Source: Lachnospiraceae bacterium UBA4380
GTDB taxonomy: Bacteria; Bacillota; Clostridia; Lachnospirales; Lachnospiraceae
Length of the DNA stretch: 15,567 bases
NCBI GenBank assembly: GCA_002390025.1
Contig: DGRU01000119.1
Location: 12,027 to 27,593, forward strand
Direction: 5' to 3'
The notes beneath the pieces were generated by a model, which was not told the DNA's origin, searched no databases, and saw only the letters and a program-made list of their open reading frames with translations. Made by a program: the position numbers and the translations under genes. This document shows positions 8,001 to 15,246 of this stretch, piece after piece. The number at the start of each line of letters is the position of its first letter. Positions within the stretch are counted from its first letter, which is position 1.

Positions 8001-9038
8001 GACACTCTGCAGTACCAGATCAGCAAGGGTGATTTTGTCCCGGTCGCGTCCGAGCTCTCCTTCGGCGGCAGGCAGGGTGGCATGCCCGCCATCCGCTTTG
8101 AACTGGGAGACGGCAGAAGCCTTGTGCTCACCGGCAGGATCGACCGCTTCGATATGTGCGCAGAGGGGAACCGCCGCTATCTGCGCATCATGGATTATAA
8201 GACGGGCAGAAATGATCTCGATGAGGACCTGATCCGCAGAGGCCTGCAGCTGCAGCTGATCACCTATATGGAGGCGCTGCTGAATGCGGGAGCCGGCCGT
8301 CTCGACGCGCTGGCAGCAGGGGGGTCTGCGCAGACAGATCCCATAGAGAAATCCGGCTTTGCGGCTCTCTCCCCGGATGTCTCCGGGCAGAACAGCCCGG
8401 ACCCGGCCGCAGCTGCGGCAGGCAGCGGACAGGAGGAAATCGGTGTACCGGTGGAAATCGGAGGACCGGAGGAAATCCCCTTTGAAGAGGAAGGGGAGGC
8501 CGGACAGAGCGGGGGAGAAGAGGAGATCATCCCTTCCGCCATGCTCTACTACAGGATGAACGAGCCCGTGATCAGGAAAACAGCGGCGGATGTCCTGCCG
8601 GCAATGCCTGATCCGGCAGACACAGACACAGAGTCTGCCGCCGCCGGTGAAGCCGGCAGGGAGGAGCTGCTTCATGAGGAAGATGCCGCGATCCGCAGCC
8701 AGCTGCGGCCGACAGGCCTTGTCTATGAGGACGAAGACAGCATCTCCCACCTGCACAGGTCCTTCAGCGGAAGGTCCGATGTCATACCGGTCACACGCAG
8801 CACCAGGGGAGGCTATACGGCTGCCTCGCGCCTTATGGACGACAAAAAGTACCGTGAGCTGGCCCAGATGGCCAGGGAGGCTCTCTGCCGTCTGGCTGTC
8901 CATATCCTGGACGGCGATGTCAGCGCTCAGCCTGCGGTCCTGGATGCAAAGACGACCGCCTGCGATTACTGTCCCTACAGAGAGGCCTGCGGTTTTGATC
9001 CCAGGATCCCGGGATACACTTATAAAAAAGACCAATGA
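5037..9038 (+). CDS. addB: ATP-dependent nuclease subunit AddB
   Basis: 1333 residues; with AddA it forms the helicase-nuclease that resects double-strand DNA ends and loads the recombination pathway after Chi recognition. The Walker A-like motif G8-P-S-G-S-G-K14-S opens the protein. The C-terminal RecB-like nuclease shows D1036 (RIDRFD), D1053-Y-K1055 (MDYKTG) and Q1071-L-Q-L-I-T-Y. The four cysteines of the AddB iron-sulfur cluster appear to be C892, C1309, C1312 and C1318 (last three in CDYCPYREAC). B. subtilis AddB has 1166 residues; the excess lies in low-complexity insertions at about 297-337, 525-580 and 1085-1165. The first has A-tracts, the second a 39-bp tandem duplication, and the third splits the nuclease fold between QLQLITY and the following PSAMLYYRM strand. 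All catalytic residues are kept, so the gene looks functional. addA follows after 30 nt. Translation from 5037 is preferred over upstream starts. Confidence 0.95.
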   Translation: MSYSFCFGPSGSGKSRLLRQIIIEKAQKSLAGMGRDRTKYIVIVPEQYSMQTQRELVQEHPAHVLMNIDVLSFGRLAHRVFEETGADRRTVLDDIGKSLLLRRVASRCADDLEILRRGIHRPGMIDEVKSVLSEFMQYGIGGEQIEEMAAFAGEHGQRALQARLHDLKKLYEQFKSAEADSYITSEETLDLLAKAIPNAGSLKGSVIVFDGFTGFTTVQYRVVMALIRCAREVVFSFTVSPDQGAPVSVTASGGPAGSEENLFYLSRRTVYDIIRMASKEGLKRGKDLYAGLPLPGREETGRKKTDPEKNGREKIGHGEKDQEKTGSARGEGTGEEGAVLPRFQDSRVLAHLERHLFRYPERAFEERKQGETSDSLQLFAASSPQEEVRLIFGRVRRMIAQTGCAYRDFAIVTADLETYGDLFALEAERAGIPVYIDRTSGAFHNILIEGIRSVLQISSENFSYPAVFRYLRSGLSSLTEDETDRLENYCLANGIRGRKKWTMAFDASCEEARIKFLREVEPVTGLSVRVLPGALAGGGPEAGTPGAPAGSGPQAGNPVGPGASDTAEAAQAAEAAEKPRRARTAAVRTRELYDFLAGCGAQARVEALADSFGESGDVVRELQYRQIYRHVIDLLDQIYDLAGQERMSARDYLELLEAGFSQIRLGTLPQRVDRILVGDIERTRLTQISHLFVAGVNEGSIPRSASRGGILSDMDREFLASSGAVLAPTPRQQMFTQRLYLYLNMTKPSRTLTISFATVSRDGRSLRPSYLISMLQALFPALQTEFPEQEPVRGRITGRADSLSLLADQLRTFVEGRLPDAEAFMRDFSLLYGFHTSPEVMADGKMRQAILRLRGAALSHYRPQVLQSGLAQALYGRMIIGGISRMETGARCYLRQHLQYGLHLRERDQYEFRAVDGGSILHAALQRFDALLRAEGLSWMDFSARDAERLGIRALQDEAAVYRNLLLYKSSRDEGRLGRYARRLLRTIDTLQYQISKGDFVPVASELSFGGRQGGMPAIRFELGDGRSLVLTGRIDRFDMCAEGNRRYLRIMDYKTGRNDLDEDLIRRGLQLQLITYMEALLNAGAGRLDALAAGGSAQTDPIEKSGFAALSPDVSGQNSPDPAAAAAGSGQEEIGVPVEIGGPEEIPFEEEGEAGQSGGEEEIIPSAMLYYRMNEPVIRKTAADVLPAMPDPADTDTESAAAGEAGREELLHEEDAAIRSQLRPTGLVYEDEDSISHLHRSFSGRSDVIPVTRSTRGGYTAASRLMDDKKYRELAQMAREALCRLAVHILDGDVSAQPAVLDAKTTACDYCPYREACGFDPRIPGYTYKKDQ
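6630..6707 (+). repeat. 39-bp in-frame tandem duplication in addB
   Basis: Units 6630-6668 and 6669-6707 differ at five positions. They encode 13-residue repeats, PGALAGGGPEAGT and PGAPAGSGPQAGN, in a Gly/Ala/Pro-rich insertion, and the similarity fades after the second unit. The number of copies may vary between strains. Confidence 0.85.
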
Positions 9039-9068
9039 TACAGAGACTATTGCTACGGAGAAAAAAGA

Positions 9069-12000
9069 ATGGCGATTCAGTTTACTCCCGCCCAGCAGAA
9101 GGTGCTGGATGCACGTGATCACAATATACTGGTTTCGGCGGCTGCCGGCAGCGGCAAGACAGCTGTTCTGGTCGAACGGATCGTCCGGCTGGTGAGCGAG
9201 GGGGAACATCCTCTTGACATCGACCGCCTGCTCGTTGTGACATTTACCAGAGCCGCCGCGGCCCAGATGCGGGAACGCATCGGAAAAGCCCTGTCGGCAC
9301 GTCTTTCCCTGGATCCCTCCAATGCCCATCTGCAGCGCCAGGAGGTCCTTCTGCACAACGCGCAGATCACGACCATGGACAGCTTCTTCACCTTTCTGCT
9401 GCGCAATTATTTCAGCGATATCGATCTTGACCCGGGCTTTCGTCAGATCGAGCCCACTGAGAGCAGGATCATTGCCTCGGAGGTACTGCAGGATTTTCTG
9501 GAGGAAAAATATGCCCAAAAGGACCCTGCTTTCATGCGCTGCGCCGCATATTTCTGCCCCGGGACGGATGACCGTCAGCTCGAGGAGCTGATCCTGGAAC
9601 TGTGCAGCAGGGCCGGCAGCCATCCCTCGCCCCGGGCATGGCTTTGCGAGCGCGCCCTCGACTACGATGTCCGGGATGAAGAGGCCCTCTTTTCCGCTGC
9701 GTGGATGCGGTCCATGATCCTGCGCCTGGCCGATGACCTTCTTGAAACAGGACTGCGCTACGAGGCCATGAAGGAGATCTGTTCACGGCCCGGAGGCCCG
9801 GATGTGTGCTATGGATTTCTGGAAGAGGAGCGCAGAGGCCTGGTGGGAGAGATCGGGGAACTGCGGCGGGAACTGGAAGAACTCCTGCAGAATGGGTCTG
9901 CAGGCGACGACGCGCAGGAAAACCTTCTTTTCAAAAAACTCTGGGGAGAGATCCAGTCTTGTCTTGGATGGGAGTTTCCCCGCTACCCCTCTGTCAGAGG
10001 CAAAAAATATGACTATATCGATCCCGGCCTCAAGGACACCGTCAAGTCCATGCGGGATGCGCAGAAGGAAAGGATCCTCAAACTGAAGGCGTCCGCCGGC
10101 GGACAGTCCCCTGACAGGATCCTGGCCATGATGGACTGTGCCCGGGAGCCTCTCGTGACACTGTCCCGGCTGGCAGCGGACTATCGCGAGCGCTTTCTGG
10201 AGGTCAAAAAGGAGAGGCACCTGATCGATTTCGTGGATCTGGAACACTTTGCCCTGGACATCCTGGCAGAGAGGCAGGAGGACGGCAGCTATGTTCCACG
10301 CCGCGCCGCGAGGGCTCTCAGAAGTCATTATGCGGAGATCCTGATCGACGAATACCAGGACAGCAATGAAGTGCAGGAACTGCTCCTGCAGATCATCTCC
10401 GGAGAAGACGACGGGCGCAACAACCGCTTTATGGTCGGCGATATCAAGCAGAGCATCTACCGGTTCAGACTGGCACGTCCCGAGATCTTCATGGAAAAAT
10501 ATGACACCTATCGTCCGGACGACCCCGAGACCGAGCGGATCGAGCTCGACCAGAACTTCCGCAGCCGGGCCCAGGTACTGGACTGTGTCAACTCCCTCTT
10601 CATGCGTATCATGCGCAGAGAGGTGGGAGGCGTTGTCTACGATGAAAATGTATCCCTGAAAAAGGGTGCCGTCTTTCCGGATGAAGAGCCCTGCGGGACC
10701 GGGGATGCAGCTCCTGCGTCTGCCCCGGACAGTGAAGGGCCGGAAGGCGGACAGGCACAGACCTGCCGGGCTGAAAATGGGGGGCAGGGGGACGACCCCT
10801 ATTGCGCGGAGCTCCTGCTTCTGGAGACCGGTCCGGTCAACGGAGAGGAAGACGGGGAGGAAACCGCACCAGTCAAGGGGACTGCGTCCGGCGGCGAGAA
10901 TCCCCCGGGAGAAGATGCAGCTGCATGGGCCGATGAGGAGGAAGAGGACGGCTTTGTCGCCCTGTCCGGGGAGATCGGTGCCCTCACGGACCGGCAGAAG
11001 GAGGCCCTGCTCATTGCGGGGCGGATCCGTCAGCTGGTCGGCAGTCTTCCTGTGCGCGATGACGCGACGGGAGAGATGAGGCCTGCCCGCTACGGAGATA
11101 TCGTGATTTTACTGCGCAGCACAGTCGGCTGGAACGAGGATCTGCGCGCAATCTTTGCCCGCGAGGGGATTCCTGCCTATGCGGAGTCGAGAACAGGTTA
11201 TTTTGCGGCACAGGAGATCCGCGAGATCATTCAGATGCTGCGTGTTCTGGACAATCCACGCCAGGACATCCCCCTCTACGGAGTCCTGCGCGGCTATTTC
11301 GGGGGCTTTAGCCAGGATGAGATCGCTATGATCCATCTGGCCTGCAGGGAGGGAATGCTCTACGACGCCCTCTGTGTGTCTGCGGGTGAGCAGCCGTGTA
11401 CAGAAGCCAAAAGCACCGCTCTTCCGGATGCGCTTGTCCGCAAATGCGGGGATTTTCTGGCTTTTCTGCGCGGCTGGCGCCAGCGCGTGCAGTACAGTCC
11501 CGTCTCGGAGATCGTCACGGGCCTTCTGGAGGAGACCGGTTTTCAGGATTACTGCACGGCCCTGCCGGCGGGGGCGCAGAGATCCGCCAACCTGCGTTTT
11601 CTGCGCAGCCAGGCGGACGCCTTCACAAAGACAGACTTTACGGGACTCTTCCAGTTCCTGCGCTACATCGACGGTCTGCACCGCCAGGAAATCGACTACG
11701 GCGAGGCGAACACACTGGATGAAAACGCGGATGTTGTCCGCATCATGAGCATTCACAAGAGCAAGGGCCTGGAGTTTCCCGTCTGCTTTGTGGCGGGACT
11801 GAGCAAGGGCTTTGCCTTCCGCCGCTTCGATGCCTCCGGCCAGGTAGTCTATGACGGGGACTGGGGCGTCGGGATCAACTATTTCGACACTGTGTCCAGG
11901 GTCAGCTCCACGACCCTGCGGCGCGAGGAGATCGCGGAGAAGATCTGCCGCGACTGCATGGGAGAGGAACTGAGGGTCCTGTACGTTGCCCTGACCCGCG

Positions 12001-13331
12001 CAAAGGAAAAGCTCATCATGACTGCATCCATGAGGGGGTTCGACAAGAAATTGTCCGACTGGAAGGCGGCCATGGCCGGATTTTTCTTTGACCCGAATGC
12101 ATACAGACTCTCGCCTTCCATGATCGCAGGGGCCTCCTCCTTTGCCCAGCTGATCTGCCAGGCCGTCCTGGCACAGGCAGGCCCGGACTTTGCGTTTGAT
12201 ACAGATGCTGAGGAACAGGCCGGTCCGGGAGCAGGACCCGGTCTTCCTCTCAGGATCTCTGTCTGCACACAGGATGACCTGACCATGCAGGCGGTGGAGG
12301 AGCAGTATGACCTCTCCCGGTGCGAGGAGATCCTGCGCAGCATGGAGGGGCGCCCCCTGGATGCCCAGCCTGATCCTGATGCAGCCCGGGAGCTTGCCTC
12401 CTGGTTTTTCCGTACCTATCCCCACGAAGAGCTGCAGGACCTCTATGCGCAGACTTCCGTCTCGGAACTCAAGCACAGGGCAATGCGGACTCTGCAGGAA
12501 GCGGACGGGGAGACGGCGGAGAGCCCCATGGAGCTCTTTCCCCAGACAGTTCCCGTGCCCTATCTGCCGGCCTTCCTTCTCAGAGAGGAGGCGGAAGGAG
12601 CGGTTTCTTTAGACCGGGATCAGGCAGAAGAGCCGGAGTTTTCAGACCGGGAAGAGCTGCGCGGACCTGCTCCTGCAGACCGGAAAGAGGTACATGGGCC
12701 GGCTCCTGCAGGCCGGGAGGATTCGGAAGACCATGAGGATCCCGGATTTGCCGGCGACCAGGACACTGCAGGCGAGCACCTTCGGGATGCAGCGGCGGGA
12801 GCCCGCCGGGGAACCGCCTTCCACCGCGTGCTGGAGCTGGTGGATTATGACCTTCGGGACCGGTGGATCGCAGACGGGAATGAGGGGAGAGAGGAACTTG
12901 ACAAGTGGCTGAAGTCCCTGCCCGATAGCGGAAAGATCACCGCAGAGGACGCCGCTCTGGTCAGCGCTTCCCGCGTCCTTCATTTTATGCGGACTCCTCT
13001 GGCCGGGCGCATGGCCCGGGCACAGAAGGAGGGGAGACTCTTCCGTGAACAGCCCTTCGTCATGGGATGCCCTGCAGACCAGGTCTCGGAGGGACTCCCC
13101 CACGACGAGATGGTGACCATACAGGGTATCATCGACGCATTTTTCATTGAAGAGGAGCAGATCATCCTGGTGGACTACAAGACAGACCGCGTCAGGGAGG
13201 CCGGAGAGCTGACCGCCCGCTACAGGACCCAGCTCAACCTCTATGCAGAGGCCCTTCAGAAGGCCTACGGGCTGCCTGTCGCCCGGAAGCTGATCTACTC
13301 CACAGCACTTGGACGGGAAATCGATGTGTGA
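9069..13331 (+). CDS. addA: ATP-dependent helicase/nuclease subunit AddA
   Basis: 1420 residues; the UvrD/Rep-type helicase with a C-terminal RecB-like nuclease, partner of AddB. Helicase motifs in order: Q9 (Q-motif), Walker A A24-A-A-G-S-G-K30-T, motif Ia VTFTRAAAAQM near 58, motif II D427-E-Y-Q-D431, motif III G457-D-I-K-Q-S-I-Y-R, motif IV-like D494-Q-N-F-R-S, motif V S894-I-H-K-S-K-G-L-E-F, and motif VI L971-Y-V-A-L-T-R977. The nuclease has the RGTAFH motif at 1247-1252, D1356 (IIDAFF), D1369-Y-K1371 and Q1388-L-N-L-Y. B. subtilis AddA has 1232 residues; the extra length is in acidic linkers at about 538-640 and 1176-1240, the latter containing 11-residue repeats between the SELK segment (1132) and the nuclease. 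The start has GGAG at 9057-9060, 8 nt upstream. The 30-nt gap to addB supports co-transcription. Confidence 0.96.
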   Translation: MAIQFTPAQQKVLDARDHNILVSAAAGSGKTAVLVERIVRLVSEGEHPLDIDRLLVVTFTRAAAAQMRERIGKALSARLSLDPSNAHLQRQEVLLHNAQITTMDSFFTFLLRNYFSDIDLDPGFRQIEPTESRIIASEVLQDFLEEKYAQKDPAFMRCAAYFCPGTDDRQLEELILELCSRAGSHPSPRAWLCERALDYDVRDEEALFSAAWMRSMILRLADDLLETGLRYEAMKEICSRPGGPDVCYGFLEEERRGLVGEIGELRRELEELLQNGSAGDDAQENLLFKKLWGEIQSCLGWEFPRYPSVRGKKYDYIDPGLKDTVKSMRDAQKERILKLKASAGGQSPDRILAMMDCAREPLVTLSRLAADYRERFLEVKKERHLIDFVDLEHFALDILAERQEDGSYVPRRAARALRSHYAEILIDEYQDSNEVQELLLQIISGEDDGRNNRFMVGDIKQSIYRFRLARPEIFMEKYDTYRPDDPETERIELDQNFRSRAQVLDCVNSLFMRIMRREVGGVVYDENVSLKKGAVFPDEEPCGTGDAAPASAPDSEGPEGGQAQTCRAENGGQGDDPYCAELLLLETGPVNGEEDGEETAPVKGTASGGENPPGEDAAAWADEEEEDGFVALSGEIGALTDRQKEALLIAGRIRQLVGSLPVRDDATGEMRPARYGDIVILLRSTVGWNEDLRAIFAREGIPAYAESRTGYFAAQEIREIIQMLRVLDNPRQDIPLYGVLRGYFGGFSQDEIAMIHLACREGMLYDALCVSAGEQPCTEAKSTALPDALVRKCGDFLAFLRGWRQRVQYSPVSEIVTGLLEETGFQDYCTALPAGAQRSANLRFLRSQADAFTKTDFTGLFQFLRYIDGLHRQEIDYGEANTLDENADVVRIMSIHKSKGLEFPVCFVAGLSKGFAFRRFDASGQVVYDGDWGVGINYFDTVSRVSSTTLRREEIAEKICRDCMGEELRVLYVALTRAKEKLIMTASMRGFDKKLSDWKAAMAGFFFDPNAYRLSPSMIAGASSFAQLICQAVLAQAGPDFAFDTDAEEQAGPGAGPGLPLRISVCTQDDLTMQAVEEQYDLSRCEEILRSMEGRPLDAQPDPDAARELASWFFRTYPHEELQDLYAQTSVSELKHRAMRTLQEADGETAESPMELFPQTVPVPYLPAFLLREEAEGAVSLDRDQAEEPEFSDREELRGPAPADRKEVHGPAPAGREDSEDHEDPGFAGDQDTAGEHLRDAAAGARRGTAFHRVLELVDYDLRDRWIADGNEGREELDKWLKSLPDSGKITAEDAALVSASRVLHFMRTPLAGRMARAQKEGRLFREQPFVMGCPADQVSEGLPHDEMVTIQGIIDAFFIEEEQIILVDYKTDRVREAGELTARYRTQLNLYAEALQKAYGLPVARKLIYSTALGREIDV
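12612..12710 (+). repeat. 33-bp in-frame tandem repeat in addA
   Basis: Three 33-bp units start at 12612, 12645 and 12678, with a decayed fourth at 12711. They encode DRDQAEEPEFS, DREELRGPAPA, DRKEVHGPAPA and then GREDSEDHEDP. The last two full units are the most alike. The array lies in the linker just before the nuclease domain, outside all catalytic motifs. Confidence 0.8.
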
Positions 13332-13342
13332 TAATGTATAAT
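13327..13342 (+). promoter_or_regulatory. Weak -10-like cluster after addA
   Basis: TGTGATAAT (13327-13335) and TATAAT (13337-13342) both resemble -10 elements, and the first carries a TG extension. No -35 box has proper spacing: TTGGAC at 13309 is 15 bp or 22 bp away. It could drive the lipoprotein gene at 13482, but a terminator-like hairpin at 13392 lies between. Confidence 0.3.
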
Positions 13343-13391
13343 ATAGTTCATAGAAACAGAAATGTTTAAAAAACAGAAAGAATCAAGGAAT

Positions 13392-13417
13392 CCGGAACTG
13401 CTGAAGTTCAGGCTTTT
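13392..13417 (+). terminator. Probable weak terminator after addBA
   Basis: GAACT (13395-13399) pairs with AGTTC (13405-13409) around a 5-nt loop. CC/GG pairs extend it past a G-A mismatch, and CTTTTT follows. The stem is short, so some read-through into the lipoprotein gene is likely. Confidence 0.5.
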
Positions 13418-13427
13418 TCGAAAGAGC

Positions 13428-13453
13428 TCTTTTGTTGAAATCTTTTGTTGAAA
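13428..13453 (+). repeat. 13-bp perfect tandem repeat
   Basis: TCTTTTGTTGAAA occurs twice without spacing (13428-13440 and 13441-13453), just before the ribosome binding site region of the next gene. It may be a simple duplication or a tandem binding site; nothing distinguishes these. Confidence 0.6.
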
Positions 13454-13481
13454 AATATCTATTTTAGCGGAGTATCCATAT

Positions 13482-14990
13482 ATGGCCATAAAAAAACCGA
13501 CGGTCCTCATAAGTATTGTCCTTGTCCTGTGTCTGCTTGTCCTGACAGCCTGCTCGGCGCCGGATGGCGGTCAGAAAAATTCCGGCGGGGACGGGGAGAA
13601 AAAAACGGTGCAGATCGATACCGCGGCCGGGACAGAGGAGTCCGGCTCTGCCGCAGGGTCTTCAGGGCTGGACTATTCTGCCATGTTCACGGAGCGGGAC
13701 ATGAGGACTTCCTGGTCCGCCGGAGCAGCGTCAAAGATCCTGCTGGAGGAAGAGAAGATCCGGACAAGAGGGGAAGGTCTGTCTGTCAGCGGAGGCACCG
13801 CTGTCATAGAGTCGGGGGGAACTTATTACATCTCCGGAACCCTGGCGGACGGGCAGATCATCGTGGATGTCTCCGATAAGGAAAAGGTCCAGCTCGTCCT
13901 CGACGGGGCCGGCATCACCTGCAGCAGCAGCGCCTGTATTCTGGTGAAAAGCGCGGACAAGGTCTTTGTCACCCTGGCGGACGGAAGTGAGAATGTACTG
14001 TCCGACACGGGAGATGAGTATGTGCAGTCGGATGAATCCATGAACGTGGACGCGGTCGTCTTTTCAAAGTCGGATATTGTATTTAACGGGACCGGAAGTC
14101 TGACAGTCGAGGCCGGATATCACGACGCGATCGTCAGCAAAGATGACCTCAAGTTTACAGGCGGCAGCTATGAGATCAATGCCGCCGACAAGGGAATCGT
14201 GGGCAAGGATTCTCTGCGGATCCGGGACGGGGCCTTCAAAATTGTCTCTGAGGATGATTGCCTTGTATCCAATAACGATGAAAAGGCCGGAAAGGGATAT
14301 ATTTATGTCGAGGGAGGAGATTTTTCCCTCGAGACCGGTGACGGCGCTGTGCGCGCCGCCGGAGCAGTGGTCATCCGGGGAGGAAAAATCGACATTCTGC
14401 AGAGCTATGAGGGCATAGAAGGGCATACCGTTGATATAGAGGGCGGAACTGTCAGTATAGTCAGTGCGGACGACGGCTTCAATGCCAGCACGGATGCACC
14501 GGGTGTCGGCGGGAATGAAGTGGAGACGACCTGTCATATCCGTGTTGCGGGAGGTTCCGTCTATGTCAATGCCGGGGGAGACGGGCTCGATTCCAACGGC
14601 ACGATCCTTATGGAGGGCGGCTGCCTGATCGTTGACGGACCGGAAAATGACGGCAACAGCGCTCTTGACGCAGGAATGGATATTGTGGTCAGCGGTGGGA
14701 CGCTGCTGACTGCCGGCAGTTCCGGACTGGCCAAAGCTCCCTCGGAAAAGAGCCCGCAGAAGTCGGTCTTTTATCTGTCCCCGCAAAAGATTCCGGGCGG
14801 CACGGAAGTTGAACTTTCGCGTGCCGGCGGGAAAGTTGTCTGCAGCTTCACGCCGTCCAAAACCTGGTCCTGCCTGATCCTGAGCGACCCCGGGATCAAG
14901 GAGGGGACATATACCCTTCGGGCCGGGGATCAGCAGATACAGGTCGAGACCGGCTCTGCTGTCAGCTCTGCAGGAGAAGGCAGTAAATGA
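13482..14990 (+). CDS. Cthe_2159-like beta-helix lipoprotein
   Basis: A 502-residue exported lipoprotein: Lys at 4-5, hydrophobic stretch 8-20 and lipobox L21-T-A-C24. A Gly/Ser/Glu-rich linker follows to about residue 60. From about 100 to 420 the protein is built of short repeated strands with G-G turns, characteristic of a right-handed beta-helix. Asp-rich segments such as H214-D-A-I-V-S-K-D-D, S-E-D-D-C-L-V-S-N-N-D, A-D330-D-G-F-N-A-S and G366-D-G-L-D-S-N match the pattern of the Cthe_2159 family (Pfam PF14262, annotated 'carbohydrate-binding domain-containing'). The founding A. thermocellus member binds cellulose and polygalacturonate and has calcium sites; whether this one binds glycans is inferred. 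A short C-terminal domain (about 425-495) with strands completes it. The start has GGAG at 13469-13472, 9 nt upstream. It follows addA by 150 nt, with no functional link evident. No clear T-rich terminator follows. Confidence 0.85.
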   Translation: MAIKKPTVLISIVLVLCLLVLTACSAPDGGQKNSGGDGEKKTVQIDTAAGTEESGSAAGSSGLDYSAMFTERDMRTSWSAGAASKILLEEEKIRTRGEGLSVSGGTAVIESGGTYYISGTLADGQIIVDVSDKEKVQLVLDGAGITCSSSACILVKSADKVFVTLADGSENVLSDTGDEYVQSDESMNVDAVVFSKSDIVFNGTGSLTVEAGYHDAIVSKDDLKFTGGSYEINAADKGIVGKDSLRIRDGAFKIVSEDDCLVSNNDEKAGKGYIYVEGGDFSLETGDGAVRAAGAVVIRGGKIDILQSYEGIEGHTVDIEGGTVSIVSADDGFNASTDAPGVGGNEVETTCHIRVAGGSVYVNAGGDGLDSNGTILMEGGCLIVDGPENDGNSALDAGMDIVVSGGTLLTAGSSGLAKAPSEKSPQKSVFYLSPQKIPGGTEVELSRAGGKVVCSFTPSKTWSCLILSDPGIKEGTYTLRAGDQQIQVETGSAVSSAGEGSK

Positions 14991-15000
14991 CTGGAAAATG

Positions 15001-15035
15001 CGGGATCTGTCCCGGCGGCCGGCAGGGCGCAGCCC
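15001..15035 (+). other. Two small GC hairpins after the beta-helix gene
   Basis: CGGGA/TCCCG (15001-15005 with 15010-15014) and GGGC/GCCC (15025-15028 with 15032-15035) can form short hairpins. Neither is followed by a T-run, so they are not standard intrinsic terminators. They may stabilise the 3' end of the transcript; this is only a structural observation. Confidence 0.35.
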
Positions 15036-15037
15036 GA

Positions 15038-15065
15038 TTCATACAAACTCTACAAGCTGTATGAA
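15038..15065. repeat. Inverted repeat upstream of bcd
   Basis: TTCATACA (15038-15045) and TGTATGAA (15058-15065) are perfect 8-bp arms separated by 12 bp. An A-run, not a T-run, follows, so it is not a + strand terminator. It lies about 60 bp before the -35 box and could be a regulator site. Confidence 0.45.
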
Positions 15066-15108
15066 AAAAAGGACATGAATGATGGAGATTATCCACAAGA
15101 AACTGGTC

Positions 15109-15131
15109 TCTACATGAAAATAGTATGTAGA
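15109..15131. promoter_or_regulatory. Dyad overlapping the bcd -35 box
   Basis: TCTACAT (15109-15115) and ATGTAGA (15125-15131) are perfect 7-bp arms with a 9-bp spacer. The right arm covers the first four bases of the -35 element, a position typical of repressor operators. The regulator is not identifiable; the sequence does not resemble a Rex site. Confidence 0.45.
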
Positions 15132-15156
15132 AAAAGCACAAAAGATATGTTATAAT
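15128..15156 (+). promoter_or_regulatory. Sigma-A promoter of the bcd unit
   Basis: TAGAAA (15128-15133) and a perfect TATAAT (15151-15156) are 17 bp apart, and the -10 is extended by TGT (15148-15150). Transcription would start near 15163, giving a leader of about 85 nt. This is the strongest promoter in the window, in keeping with a central fermentation gene. Confidence 0.7.
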
Positions 15157-15165
15157 CCTAACAGA

Positions 15166-15185
15166 CATGCGGGAATATGCGCATG
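15166..15185. repeat. Inverted repeat at the bcd transcript start
   Basis: CATGCG (15166-15171) and CGCATG (15180-15185) flank an 8-bp spacer immediately after the predicted start point. It could form a hairpin at the 5' end of the mRNA or serve as an operator at +1. Confidence 0.4.
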
Positions 15186-15246
15186 ACCAGATAATCAGTT
15201 TATTGTACGGCATTGATATGTGTGCAAAAAAAGGAGGTTGGTTTAT

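Noticed and set aside
5640..9623. A 1327-codon open frame on the minus strand opposite addB and the start of addA
   Set aside because: It lies opposite a gene with all AddB motifs intact. The translation resembles no family and has the composition expected of the antisense of G+C-rich codons. No ribosome binding site or promoter was seen.
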